Part shown: positions 9,748 to 18,020 of the stretch, one piece after another | Numbering within the stretch: the stretch's first letter is position 1 | How the letters are laid out: every line of letters begins with the position of its first letter | Assembly (NCBI RefSeq): GCF_014196305.1 | Contig: NZ_JACIDJ010000010.1 | Location: forward strand, 28,116 to 92,115 | Source of the DNA: Roseococcus suduntuyensis | GTDB taxonomy: Bacteria; Pseudomonadota; Alphaproteobacteria; Acetobacterales; Acetobacteraceae | DNA length: 64,000 nucleotides | Direction of reading: 5' to 3' | The notes under the pieces: generated by a model | Database searches by the model: none | What the model saw: the letters and a program-made list of their open reading frames with translations, nothing else | What the model was told of the DNA's origin: nothing | Made by a program: the position numbers and the translations under genes

Positions 9748-10725
9748 ATGTTCTCACGTCGCATGCTTTTCGCGTCGGCGCCGGCGCTCGCGGCACCCGC
9801 GCTGCTGTCCGGCACTGCCAGCGCGCAGAACTTCCCCACGCGCCCCATCATGATGGTGAACCCCTATCCGCCCGGCGGCGCCACGGAATTCGGCGCGCGC
9901 CTCATCGCGCAGCGCATAGAGCAGGAACTCGGCCAGAGCGTCGTGATCGACGCGCGCGCGGGTGCGGGCACGGCCATCGGCAATTCCTTCGTGGCCGGGC
10001 AGCGGCCCGATGGCTACACGCTGCTGATGGGGACCACCTCCCTCGCCGTGCTGCCAGCCTTGCAGCCCACCTCCGTCCCGCGTGATCCGCGCACGGCCTT
10101 CACCCCCATTGGCCCGGCCACCATCTCGCCCTTCGTGCTGCACGTGCATCCGGACTTCCCGGCGCGCACGGTGCAGGAGGTGATCGACTACGCGAAGGCC
10201 AATCCGGGCCGGGTGAGCTGGGGCAGCTCGGGCATTGGCGCCATCAACCACATGACGCTGGAACTCTTCCGCGCGCGCACGGGCATTGACGTGGTGCACG
10301 TGCCCTATCGTGGCGGCGCGCCCGCGCTGGTGGACATCGCGGCGAACCGCATCCAGTGCATGTTCGCGGCCGCGCAAGAGGCCTCCAGTTCCATCGCGGC
10401 CGGGCGCACGCGCGGCATCGCGGTCACGTCCACCGAGCGCATGGCCTCGCTGCCCGACCTGCCGCCCATCGCGGAGACGGTGCCGGGCTTCAACTCCGTG
10501 TTCTGGCAGGGCGTCTTCGCGCCGGCCGGCCTCTCGCAGGAGATCGCCGCCCGGCTGGAACGCGCCGTCCGCACCGCCGCCGAGAATGCCGAGGTGAAGG
10601 AGCGCCTGGCCGGCGCCGGCATCGCCGCCTGGCCTGGCGATGCGGCCCTGCTGCGCGACACGCTGGCCCAGGACACGGAGACCTGGGGCAACATCATCCG
10701 CACCCAGAACATCACGGTGGGCTAG
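9748..10725 (+). CDS. Bug/TctC-family solute-binding protein
   Basis: A 325-residue periplasmic binding protein. The leader M-F-S-R-R-M-L-F followed by an Ala-rich core and T-A-S-A-Q is a signal peptide with a Tat-like double Arg. The mature part shows F-P-T-R-P-I then N-P-Y-P-P-G-G-A, and later H-V-P-Y-R-G-G-A, the two ligand-loop hallmarks of the Bug family. GGAGG stands 7 bases before the ATG. No TctA/TctB is present. It diverges from the amidase, so its ligand may be an amide or its acid; this is an inference. It ends in TAG and runs straight into a palindromic repeat array. Confidence 0.92.
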   Translation: MFSRRMLFASAPALAAPALLSGTASAQNFPTRPIMMVNPYPPGGATEFGARLIAQRIEQELGQSVVIDARAGAGTAIGNSFVAGQRPDGYTLLMGTTSLAVLPALQPTSVPRDPRTAFTPIGPATISPFVLHVHPDFPARTVQEVIDYAKANPGRVSWGSSGIGAINHMTLELFRARTGIDVVHVPYRGGAPALVDIAANRIQCMFAAAQEASSSIAAGRTRGIAVTSTERMASLPDLPPIAETVPGFNSVFWQGVFAPAGLSQEIAARLERAVRTAAENAEVKERLAGAGIAAWPGDAALLRDTLAQDTETWGNIIRTQNITVG

Positions 10726-10940
10726 CGTCTGATCGGCTTCGGTGGATCACCGAAGCCGTGAATCAGCCGCGGGCGACAGCTCGTCTGATCGGCTTCGGTG
10801 GAACACCGAGGCCGTGAATCAGCCGCGGGTAAGCGTCTGATCGGCTTCGGTGGATCACCGAGGCCGTGAATCAGCCGCGGGCGACAGCTCGTCTGATCGG
10901 CTTCGGTGGGTCACCGAGGCCGTGAATCAGCCGTGGGCGA
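10726..10940 (+). repeat. Tandem array of four bulged palindromes
   Basis: Four copies start at 10729, 10785, 10837 and 10893 (spacing 56, 52, 56). Each reads CTGAT, an 11-bp stem arm CGGCTTCGGTG, a 3-base loop, the matching arm, unpaired TGA and ATCAG. Copies 2-4 share an A-to-G change in the right arm that keeps a G-U pair on the plus strand. The first copy begins right after the TAG stop of the upstream gene, and the last overlaps the 3' end of the converging esterase gene. Spacers between the palindromes are also near-identical, so this is a tandem duplication and not a CRISPR. Confidence 0.9.
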
Positions 10941-11948
10941 CAGCCCCCAGAAGTCGCAGATGCGGCGGGCGGCGGGGGTGCCCGCCGCCAGCACCCAGCG
11001 CGCGGCACGGCCTTCTCCCTCGCTGATGGGAAAGCCGTGCGCCATCTCCTCCAGCGTCCACAACTCCACCAGAGCGGTGGCGCCGCGTGACCACTGGCGC
11101 AACCGCGCGCCAGGGGCGGGCTCGGTGTCTTGCGAGGGTTCCTCCACAAGCCCGTGCAGCGCGCCCCATTGCGTGGCCAGCAGCGCCGCGTTGTCCGGAT
11201 GTACCGTCCGGTCACGCCCGCCCTGCCAGATGGACAGGCGCGGCCAGCGCCCCGCGCCGCGGGCCGGGTTGAAGGCGCGCACGCTGGCGGCCAGGCCCGC
11301 GCGGGTGGTGAAGCGGTTGGCGTGGCGCATGCGCAGCAGCGCGCCGCCGGGCGTTACGGCAGAACCCACCGGCATCCCCGCCACCACCGCGCCCGCCGCG
11401 AAGACCGCCGGATAGGCGGCCAGCAGCGCCGCCGCCATCGCGCCCCCGGCCGAGAGCCCCACGACGAAGACGCGCCGCTTGTCGGTGCCGAGGTGCCGCA
11501 TGGCCCAGCGCAGCCCCTGGCGGATGGACATGGCCTCGCCCTGGCCGCGCGCCACATCCTGCGGGCGGAACCAGTTGAAGCAGCGGTGCCGGTTGTTCTC
11601 GCGGACCTGCTCGGGCAGCAGCAGGGGCACGCCCAGCGCCTCTGACATCGCGATCCAGCCGGCATCGGCTGCGAAGCTTGCCGCATCCTGCCCGCAGCCA
11701 TGCAGCACCACGATCAGCGGCGCGCCGCGGGCGGGCGCGCGGCGCGGCAGGTGCATGAGCATGCGTAGTCCGCCCGGATTGCTGCCGAAGCCCGTGATGG
11801 CGGATGTGCGTCCCGGCTTGGGAGTGGCCGGCGGGGTGGGCGCCCAGGCGGCCTGCATCAGCCCCATGGCGGCCCCCATGGTGGCACGGTTCATCCGCCG
11901 CAGCGCCGCGGCCGCCCCGGGCGGCCGGCGGAAGCGGATCAGCCGCAT
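10911..11948 (-). CDS. PHB depolymerase-family esterase
   Basis: An alpha/beta hydrolase of 345 residues resembling the polyhydroxybutyrate depolymerase/feruloyl esterase group. The oxyanion segment is V-V-L-H-G-C-G-Q-D near residue 84, the nucleophile elbow is G-L-S-A-G with Ser at 166, a likely acid is the Asp in G-G-R-D-R-T-V-H-P, and the His is in E-E-M-A-H-G-F near the C-terminus. The start is set at the ATG at 11948 because the open frame beyond it lies over the neighbouring gene. There is no clear secretion signal, so a cytoplasmic esterase or intracellular PHB depolymerase is possible. Its last bases overlap a palindromic repeat. Confidence 0.85.
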   Translation of the reverse strand: MRLIRFRRPPGAAAALRRMNRATMGAAMGLMQAAWAPTPPATPKPGRTSAITGFGSNPGGLRMLMHLPRRAPARGAPLIVVLHGCGQDAASFAADAGWIAMSEALGVPLLLPEQVRENNRHRCFNWFRPQDVARGQGEAMSIRQGLRWAMRHLGTDKRRVFVVGLSAGGAMAAALLAAYPAVFAAGAVVAGMPVGSAVTPGGALLRMRHANRFTTRAGLAASVRAFNPARGAGRWPRLSIWQGGRDRTVHPDNAALLATQWGALHGLVEEPSQDTEPAPGARLRQWSRGATALVELWTLEEMAHGFPISEGEGRAARWVLAAGTPAARRICDFWGLSPTADSRPR

Positions 11949-12018
11949 GGGGGTCGCACGGGGGGTATGGGGGGCATCGGAGCAGCAACGTGCGCGGGCC
12001 CCGCGCGGTTGCCGCGGA

Positions 12019-13020
12019 TCAGCCCTGCAGACCGTCCCACCAGGGGCAGGCGCCGGGCATGCGGGTGTGGTTGCCGTCCAGCACCTGCACGGGCGCGCGT
12101 TCGCCGCGGGAAGCGGCCGCCATCCGCATGCGGCGGCCCGCCGCCACCGCCTCCTCGCCCGCCCAGATGCGGTCATGGCCCCAGAGGCTCGGGCCGCTGT
12201 CCATACACTCCGCCTGCCAGGTCTCAGGCTCGATGTGCCGGCCGCCCCAGCCATATTCCACCAGGAAGCCGCCGGGGGTGCGGGCGTAGAAGCTGGTCAT
12301 CCAGTCATTGGTGTGGCGGCCGAGGGTGGTGGCGACCCGCCCTTCCTCGGCCTGGGCCAGGTCATAGCCCTGGCCGACGTCATCCAGGCTGAGGCATTCC
12401 ATCATCAGGTGGTGCATCCCCGCGCGCCCGGTCTCGATCAGCGCCAGCGAGTGGTGGCGGCCATTCACATGCAGGAAATAGCCGCGGAAGGGCTGCTCCA
12501 CCCAGTCGGAGAGGCCGAAGCCCAGCACGTCGCGGTAGAAGGGCAGCACGTCGTCCACGCGCGGCACCGTCAGCACCGCATGCCCCATGCCCAGCGGCCC
12601 GGTGCGGAAGCCCGAGATGGCCCGGCCGGGAGTGAAGGCGGCGCTGGCCACCTCCGGCCCGTGGAAGAATTCCAGGCGGTTGCCCAGCGGGTCGGCGGCC
12701 AGGATGAGCGCCGCCACGCGCCGCTGGTCGGCCAGGGCCTGGCTGCCACGCGCGACCGCCACGCCCGCGCCCTCCAGCCGCGCGGCCAGGGCGTCGAGGG
12801 CCGCCGCGTCCGCCAGTTCCCAGCCGAAGGCGCCCAGCCCGTCATGGGTGTCGCCGCTGACGAGGATGCGCTGCCGCCGGTCATCCATGCGGAAGGCCAG
12901 TTCGGATTGCGTCTTTTCCGCCAGCATCAGCCCCAGCATGCGGGGCCCGAACCCCGCCCAGTCGTCGAGGTTGCTGGCGCGGAGTTCGAGGTAGCCGAGA
13001 GCCTGGATCGGGGGGGCCAT
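12019..13020 (-). CDS. Extradiol ring-cleavage dioxygenase, BphC-like (VOC fold)
   Basis: A 333-residue two-domain vicinal-oxygen-chelate protein like 2,3-dihydroxybiphenyl 1,2-dioxygenase. The iron ligands of BphC align: His147 (G-M-G-H-A-V), His203 or 204 (G-M-H-H-L-M-M-E) and Glu255 (F-L-V-E-Y-G-W-G). The second-shell residues His190, His236, Asp239 and Tyr245 are also kept at the same spacing. It should open a catechol-type ring using Fe(II) and O2. The start at 13020 (M-A-P-P-I-Q) is where family similarity begins. It diverges, 76 bp away, from the Bug-fumarylacetoacetase operon, which suggests a common aromatic-catabolic task. Confidence 0.87.
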   Translation of the reverse strand: MAPPIQALGYLELRASNLDDWAGFGPRMLGLMLAEKTQSELAFRMDDRRQRILVSGDTHDGLGAFGWELADAAALDALAARLEGAGVAVARGSQALADQRRVAALILAADPLGNRLEFFHGPEVASAAFTPGRAISGFRTGPLGMGHAVLTVPRVDDVLPFYRDVLGFGLSDWVEQPFRGYFLHVNGRHHSLALIETGRAGMHHLMMECLSLDDVGQGYDLAQAEEGRVATTLGRHTNDWMTSFYARTPGGFLVEYGWGGRHIEPETWQAECMDSGPSLWGHDRIWAGEEAVAAGRRMRMAAASRGERAPVQVLDGNHTRMPGACPWWDGLQG

Positions 13021-13096
13021 GGCGCGCTCCTGTTCTTTGCGCGCATACTGAACCGAACGGCGCCACAAGCCGAGAGGGTGGGGGAGAGAGAACGCC

Positions 13097-14056
13097 ATGT
13101 TGTCCAAAAGCGTCCGGGCCGCGCTGGCCCTGCTGCTGCTGCCGGCCACCGCCATGGCCCAAGGGACGGGCCAGGGATGGGCGCCGGAGCGCCCCGTCAC
13201 CATCGTGAACCCCTATGCCGCCGGCAGCACCACCGACACCCTGGCGCGCACCCTGGCCCAGGGCATGACGGCGCGGTTGGCGCAGCCCGTGGTGGTGCAG
13301 AACCGCGATGGCGCCGCGGGCGGGATTGGAACGGCCTTCGTGACGCGCGCGGCGCCGGACGGCCACACGCTGCTGTTCGCGCCCGCGGTCGTGCTCTCCG
13401 TCCTGCCGGCGCGCGGCGATCCGGGCTATGGGCCGGAGGCGCTGGTGCCCATCTGCCAGACCTTCGAGAACGCGATGGCGATTGCGGTGCGCCCCGAAAG
13501 CCCCTTCGCCACCCTGGCGGACCTGGTGGCGGCGGCGCGGGCGCGGCCCGGCGCGGTCACCTTCGGGCACCAGGGCATCGCCTCCATCCCGCACCTGGCC
13601 GCGCTGGAACTGGCCGAGGCGGCGGGGCTGCAATTCCAGGACGTGCCCTATCGGGGCGAGCCCGCCGTCCTCACCGACCTGCGCGCGGGCCGGGTGGATT
13701 TCGCGGTGACCGTCATGGGCTCTCTGGCCGGGCAGAACATGCGGGTGCTGGGCGTCTTCGCCCCCGCCCGCCACCCGCTGATGCCCGAGGTGCCTACCGT
13801 CGCCGAGCTGGGCTTCCCCGTCGCGCCGACCAGCTTCGGCGGCCTCTTCGCCCCCGCCGGCACGCCGCAAGCCGCCCGCGTGGCGCTGGAAGCGGCCTGC
13901 CTGGCCGCCGCCCGCGACGAGGCCTATCGCGCCGTCGCCGCCCGCGTCTTCCAGCCCGAGACCCCCGAAGCCCCGGCCGATGCCTTGGCCGCGCGGCTGG
14001 CCCGCGACATCGCCGACAAGCGCCGCCTGCTGACCGCCATCGGCGCCGCCCGCTGA
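13097..14056 (+). CDS. Bug/TctC-family solute-binding protein
   Basis: A 319-residue periplasmic binding protein with a Sec signal peptide (hydrophobic core ending A-M-A-Q) and the Bug loops N-P-Y-A-A-G-S-T-T-D and D-V-P-Y-R-G-E-P. It is first in a four-gene operon: fumarylacetoacetase follows after 19 bp, then a cyclase-family hydrolase, then another Bug protein. It probably captures an aromatic acid or ring-cleavage product, inferred from the enzymes. The promoter should lie in the 76-bp gap shared with the divergent dioxygenase gene. Confidence 0.92.
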   Translation: MLSKSVRAALALLLLPATAMAQGTGQGWAPERPVTIVNPYAAGSTTDTLARTLAQGMTARLAQPVVVQNRDGAAGGIGTAFVTRAAPDGHTLLFAPAVVLSVLPARGDPGYGPEALVPICQTFENAMAIAVRPESPFATLADLVAAARARPGAVTFGHQGIASIPHLAALELAEAAGLQFQDVPYRGEPAVLTDLRAGRVDFAVTVMGSLAGQNMRVLGVFAPARHPLMPEVPTVAELGFPVAPTSFGGLFAPAGTPQAARVALEAACLAAARDEAYRAVAARVFQPETPEAPADALAARLARDIADKRRLLTAIGAAR

Positions 14057-14075
14057 CCTTGTTGAAGGAGACCGC

Positions 14076-15362
14076 ATGACCCCCGACGCCACCCATGACC
14101 CCGCGCTGACCAGCTGGGTCGCCTCGGCCCAGGCGCCGGGCTGCGATTTCCCCATCCAGAACCTGCCGCATGGCGTGTTCAGCACCGCGGGCGGCGCGCC
14201 GCGCGGAGGTGTCGCGATCGGCGACATGATCCTGGATGTGGGGGCCGCCCTGCGCCTCGGGCTGCTGCGCGGCGAGGCGGCCGAGGCGGCGGCGGCCCCC
14301 AGCCTGAACGGGCTGATGGCGCTGGGCCGCGCGGCGGGGCTACGGCGGCAGGTTTCGGCGCTGTTGGCCACGCACTCCCCGGCGGAAGCCCATGCGGCGG
14401 CGCTGCTGGTGCCGATGGCCGAGGCGCGCATGCACCTGCCCACCACCGTCGCCAACTTCTCCGACTTCATGGCCAGCATCGACCATTGCGCGCGGCTGGG
14501 CGTACGGCGGGACCCGAAGAACCCGCTGCCCCAGGCCTTCCGCCATTTGCCCGTGGCCTATCACTCCCGCGCGAGTTCGGTGCGCGTTTCCGGCGAGGCC
14601 GTGGTGCGGCCACACGGGCAATGGCCGCGCGAGGATGGGAGTGTGCGCTTCTCCCCCAGCGAGGCGATGGATTTCGAGCTGGAACTGGCCGTCTGGATCG
14701 CCGGCGAGAACGCGCTGGGCACGCCCGTCACTATGGAACAGGCGCCGGGCCGCATCTTCGGCGTGGGCCTGCTGAACGACTGGTCGGCGCGCGACATCCA
14801 GCGCTGGGAGATGCCGCCGCTCGGTCCCTTCCTGGCCAAGAGCCTCTCCACCACCGTCTCGCCCTGGGTGGTGACGATGGAGGCGCTGGCGCCCTTCGCG
14901 CGGCCGGCGCCCGCCATCGAGCCGCCCCCCCTCCCGCACCTCGACAGCGGCTGGAACCGCGCCCATGGCGCGCTCGGCATTCGCATGCAGGCCTTGATCG
15001 TCACACCGCGCATGCGCGCGGAAGGCGCCGCACCCGCCGTGCTGACCGACACCGACTTCGCCCATCTCTACTGGACCTGCGCGCAGATGGTGGCCCACCA
15101 CGGCAGCAATGGCTGCAACCTGCTGCCCGGGGATCTGCTCGGCAGCGGCACCGCCTCTGGGCCCGAGGACAGCGCCCGCGCCTGCCTCGCCGAAATCCTG
15201 CTGACCGGCCCCGTCACGCTGCCCAATGGCGAGACGCGGAACTATCTGCTGGATGGCGACGAGGTGATCTTCCGCGCCCGCGCCGAGGCCCCCGGCGCCA
15301 CCCCCATCGGCTTCGGCGAATGCCGGGCCGAGATCGCGCCCGCCATCGCCTGGCCCGCCTGA
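14076..15362 (+). CDS. fahA: Fumarylacetoacetase
   Basis: A 428-residue enzyme that hydrolyses fumarylacetoacetate to fumarate and acetoacetate, last step of the homogentisate route. The protein is full length for the eukaryote-like FahA family. It has the N-terminal domain with F-P-I-Q-N-L-P-H-G-V-F and the catalytic region N-F-S-D-F-M-A-S-I-D-H, whose His corresponds to the general base. Metal-site segments M-D-F-E-L-E-L-A-V-W and L-L-N-D-W-S-A-R-D-I-Q follow. A good GGAG precedes the ATG by 6 bases. No homogentisate dioxygenase or maleylacetoacetate isomerase is adjacent, so a related acylpyruvate may be the true substrate. Confidence 0.9.
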   Translation: MTPDATHDPALTSWVASAQAPGCDFPIQNLPHGVFSTAGGAPRGGVAIGDMILDVGAALRLGLLRGEAAEAAAAPSLNGLMALGRAAGLRRQVSALLATHSPAEAHAAALLVPMAEARMHLPTTVANFSDFMASIDHCARLGVRRDPKNPLPQAFRHLPVAYHSRASSVRVSGEAVVRPHGQWPREDGSVRFSPSEAMDFELELAVWIAGENALGTPVTMEQAPGRIFGVGLLNDWSARDIQRWEMPPLGPFLAKSLSTTVSPWVVTMEALAPFARPAPAIEPPPLPHLDSGWNRAHGALGIRMQALIVTPRMRAEGAAPAVLTDTDFAHLYWTCAQMVAHHGSNGCNLLPGDLLGSGTASGPEDSARACLAEILLTGPVTLPNGETRNYLLDGDEVIFRARAEAPGATPIGFGECRAEIAPAIAWPA

Positions 15363-15383
15363 ACCAACACAAGAGGAAACGCC

Positions 15384-16172
15384 GTGCCCCGCCGCATCAT
15401 CGACATCTCCGTGGCCCTGCAGGCCGGGATCGCCAGCGACCCGCCGCACATGCTGCCGGACATCACCTATGTGGACCACCACATGTCCGCCCCGCGCCTC
15501 GCCGAGGAGTTCGGCATCCGCGTGGACCAGCTGCCCGAGGGCGAGTACGCGGCGGTGGAGCAGGTGCGCCTGTCCACCCACAACGGCACGCATCTGGACG
15601 CGCCCTACCACTTCTTCAGCCGCATGAACGAGCGCACGGTGCCCGGCGGCGAGCCTTCCTGGCGCATTGACGAGGTGCCGCTCGACTGGTGCTTCCAGCC
15701 CGGCGTGAAGCTCGACTTCCGGCACATGGAGGATGGCTATGTCTGCACGCCCGCCGATGTGCAGGCGGAACTCAAGCGCATCGGCCACGTGCTGAAGCCG
15801 CTGGAGATCGTGGTGGTGAACACCCGCGCCGGCAGCCGCTACGGCCATGACGACTTCATCCACAGCGGCTGCGGCATGGGCAAGGACGCCACGCTCTGGC
15901 TGCTGGAACAGGGCGTGCGCGTGACCGGCACGGATGGCTGGAGCTGGGACGCGCCCTTCTCGCTGACGCGCCAGAAGGTGCAGGAGACGGGCGATGCCGG
16001 GCTGATCTGGGAGGGCCACCGGGCCGGCCGCGAGATCGGCTACTGCCACATGGAGAAGCTGTCGAACCTCGAAACCCTGCCGGCCGACGGCTTCATGATC
16101 TCCTGCTTCCCCGTGAAGATCCATCGCGCCTCGGCCGGCTGGATCCGCGCCGTCGCCATCATCGAGGAGTGA
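15384..16172 (+). CDS. Cyclase-family metal-dependent hydrolase
   Basis: A 262-residue member of the cyclase family (PF04199-like), which includes kynurenine formamidase and isatin hydrolase. The metal-binding motif H-x-G-T-H-x-D-x-P-x-H is present as H-N-G-T-H-L-D-A-P-Y-H near residues 70-80. The start codon is GTG at 15384, preceded by GAGGAA. It lies 21 bp after fumarylacetoacetase and is followed closely by a Bug gene. Hydrolysis of a cyclic amide or lactone feeding the same pathway is the likely role; the exact substrate is not shown. Confidence 0.87.
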   Translation: MPRRIIDISVALQAGIASDPPHMLPDITYVDHHMSAPRLAEEFGIRVDQLPEGEYAAVEQVRLSTHNGTHLDAPYHFFSRMNERTVPGGEPSWRIDEVPLDWCFQPGVKLDFRHMEDGYVCTPADVQAELKRIGHVLKPLEIVVVNTRAGSRYGHDDFIHSGCGMGKDATLWLLEQGVRVTGTDGWSWDAPFSLTRQKVQETGDAGLIWEGHRAGREIGYCHMEKLSNLETLPADGFMISCFPVKIHRASAGWIRAVAIIEE

Positions 16173-16177
16173 GCGCC

Positions 16178-17116
16178 ATGCGCCGCCTGTTCCTGGCCCT
16201 CGCTTTGCTGGCGCCCATGCCCGCCTTCGCCTGGCCCGAGCGCCCCATCACCATCATCAACCCCTATGCCGCCGGCAGCAGCACCGATGCCGCCGCCCGC
16301 GCGCTGGCGGACTCCTTCACACGGGAGCTTGGGCAGAACGTCATCGTCACCTCGCAATCCGGCGCCTCGGGCGTGGTGGGGATGCGTGCGCTGACGCAGG
16401 CCGCGGCGGATGGGCACACGCTGGCCTATGCGCCCCTGGTGCCGCTGGTGTTCCAGCCGCATCTGGTGCGGAACACGGGCCTCGGCCCCGACGCGTTGGC
16501 ACCCGTCTGCAACGTGACCGAGAACATCCTCGGCATCATGGTCAAGGCCGACAGCCCCATCCGGAACCTCACAGACCTCGTCGCGGCGGCGCGGCAGCGG
16601 GTGCTGAACTATGGCTCGCCCGGGCCCAATTCGGCGCCCTTCCTGGGCGTGCACCGCATCCAGGCGGCGGCGGGTGGGCAGTTCACGCACATCCCCTTCC
16701 GGGGCGACAATGCCTCGCTGCTGGAGGTGATCGCGGGGCGGCTCGATTTCGCGGCCATCGTGGTGGCCTCGGGCGTGCCCATGGCGCGGGCGGGGCAGGT
16801 GCGGCTGGTCGCGGTGTTCTCGGAAGGGCGCCACCCGGCCTTCCCCGACGTGCGGACGGCGCGCGAGCAGGGGGTGGACGCGCTGCAGCCCTCCTATGCC
16901 GCGCTGTTCGCGCCGCGCGGCACGCCGCCCGCGGTGCTGGAGCGTCTGGAGGGCGCCTGCCGTCGCGCCATGGACACGGAGGGCTTCCGCCGCTTCACCG
17001 AGAACTGGGGCGCGGTGCCGAGTTTTAGGCCGCGCGCGGAACTCGCTGCGATGCTGGCCCGCGAATACGAGGCCGCCGGCCGGACCTTCCGTGAGTTGGG
17101 CGTGCAGCCGGAGTAA
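16178..17116 (+). CDS. Bug/TctC-family solute-binding protein
   Basis: A 312-residue periplasmic binding protein with a Sec leader (M-R-R-L-F-L-A-L-A-L-L, cut near A-F-A) and Bug loops N-P-Y-A-A-G-S-S-T-D and H-I-P-F-R-G-D-N. The second loop has Phe in place of the usual Tyr. A GTG at 16169 overlaps the previous stop, but the ATG at 16178 has GAGGAG 10 bases upstream and gives a cleaner leader. It is the last gene of the fumarylacetoacetase operon, so the operon starts and ends with binding proteins. It ends in TAA. Confidence 0.9.
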   Translation: MRRLFLALALLAPMPAFAWPERPITIINPYAAGSSTDAAARALADSFTRELGQNVIVTSQSGASGVVGMRALTQAAADGHTLAYAPLVPLVFQPHLVRNTGLGPDALAPVCNVTENILGIMVKADSPIRNLTDLVAAARQRVLNYGSPGPNSAPFLGVHRIQAAAGGQFTHIPFRGDNASLLEVIAGRLDFAAIVVASGVPMARAGQVRLVAVFSEGRHPAFPDVRTAREQGVDALQPSYAALFAPRGTPPAVLERLEGACRRAMDTEGFRRFTENWGAVPSFRPRAELAAMLAREYEAAGRTFRELGVQPE

Positions 17117-17133
17117 GGGTGCCTCTGGGCGCG

Positions 17134-17226
17134 TGGTCCACGCCTCCGGGCCTTCGCCCTGCGGCGATCACGCGCCTGCGCTGGGCGTGTGATTCACGCC
17201 TCCGGGCCTTCGGCCTGCGGCGATCA
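17134..17226 (-). repeat. Two bulged palindromes, minus-strand orientation
   Basis: Copies at 17134-17170 and 17190-17226, spaced 56 bp. Read on the minus strand, the copy nearer the gene is TGAT, CGCC, an internal loop, GGCC, GAA, GGCC, an internal loop, GGCG, unpaired TGA, ATCA. The farther copy is degenerate: its outer arm reads TGGACCA. The array begins 5 bp past the TAG stop of the minus-strand permease gene at 17232. Same family as the repeats at 7852, 10729, 22962 and 35359. Confidence 0.75.
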
Positions 17227-17231
17227 CGCGC

Positions 17232-18017
17232 CTATTGCGCGCGCCGCCTCAGCGCCATGTCCACCAGCAACAGCAGCAGCGTAAAGACAATCAGCAGCAC
17301 GGCCACCGCCGCCATGGCGGGGTCGAGGTTCTCGTTGATCCCGTCCCAGATGCGGCGTGGCAGGGTGAAGACGTCGCGGCTCGCGATGAACAGCACCATC
17401 ACCAGCTCGTCCCAGGAATGGATGAAGGCGAAGATGGCGCCCGAGACGATGCCTGGCATGATGCGCGGCAGGATCACCCAGCGCAGCGTCTGGCTGAGTG
17501 ACGCCCCCATGCCGCGCGCCGCCTGCTCCAGCCGCGGGTCGAAGGCGGCCAGCGCCGTGGACACGGTGATGACCACATAGGGAATGCCCGTGACGCCATG
17601 CGCGATCACCACGCCCAGGAAGCGGTCCAGCAGGTCGAGCGGCCCGAAGTAGCGATAGAGGCCGATCGCGTAGATGATGGAGGGGATGATCAGCGGCAGC
17701 AGCATCAGCAGCCGCACAAGGTCCGTCGCGCGCCGCGAGATGCGCCAGCAGCCGATGGCGCACAGCGTGCCCGCCACCACCGACAGCACGGTGGAAGCGA
17801 GCGCGATGGTGAAGGACTGCCAGATGGAGCCCAGCCACTCGGGCGAGGTCAGCACCGTGCGGAAGTGCTGGAAGCTGATGCCGTCCTGCGGCAGCGAGAG
17901 GAAACGCTGGTCCGTCAGCGCCACCGGCAGCACGATCAGGATGGGCAGGACGAGGTAGAGCGCCGTGATCCAGGCCAGCCCCCGTCCGAAGGGCCCGGCG
18001 CCATGGGTGCCATGCAT
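17232..18017 (-). CDS. ABC transporter permease, PotC type
   Basis: A 261-residue inner-membrane permease of the spermidine/putrescine/iron class, with about six hydrophobic segments and an EAA-type loop (L-E-Q-A-A-R-G-M-G-A followed by I-L-P-R-I-M-P). It is the last gene of the operon running 22787 to 17232 and follows the PotB-type permease after 3 bp. The substrate is not readable; the neighbouring aldolase and hydroxyacid dehydrogenase hint at a small organic acid or polyamine-derived compound. It ends in TAG directly before a palindromic repeat. Confidence 0.9.
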   Translation of the reverse strand: MHGTHGAGPFGRGLAWITALYLVLPILIVLPVALTDQRFLSLPQDGISFQHFRTVLTSPEWLGSIWQSFTIALASTVLSVVAGTLCAIGCWRISRRATDLVRLLMLLPLIIPSIIYAIGLYRYFGPLDLLDRFLGVVIAHGVTGIPYVVITVSTALAAFDPRLEQAARGMGASLSQTLRWVILPRIMPGIVSGAIFAFIHSWDELVMVLFIASRDVFTLPRRIWDGINENLDPAMAAVAVLLIVFTLLLLLVDMALRRRAQ

Positions 18018-18020
18018 CGC

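Noticed and set aside
10726..10940. Possible CRISPR array of four regularly spaced repeats
   Set aside because: The sequence between palindromes is itself near-identical, there are no unique spacers and no cas genes; it is a tandem duplication of the bulged palindrome.
11949..12254. Long N-terminal extension of the PHB-depolymerase-like esterase
   Set aside because: It lies over the 3' end of the dioxygenase gene and is composed of shadow Arg/Ala/Pro codons; the ATG at 11948 fits the fold.
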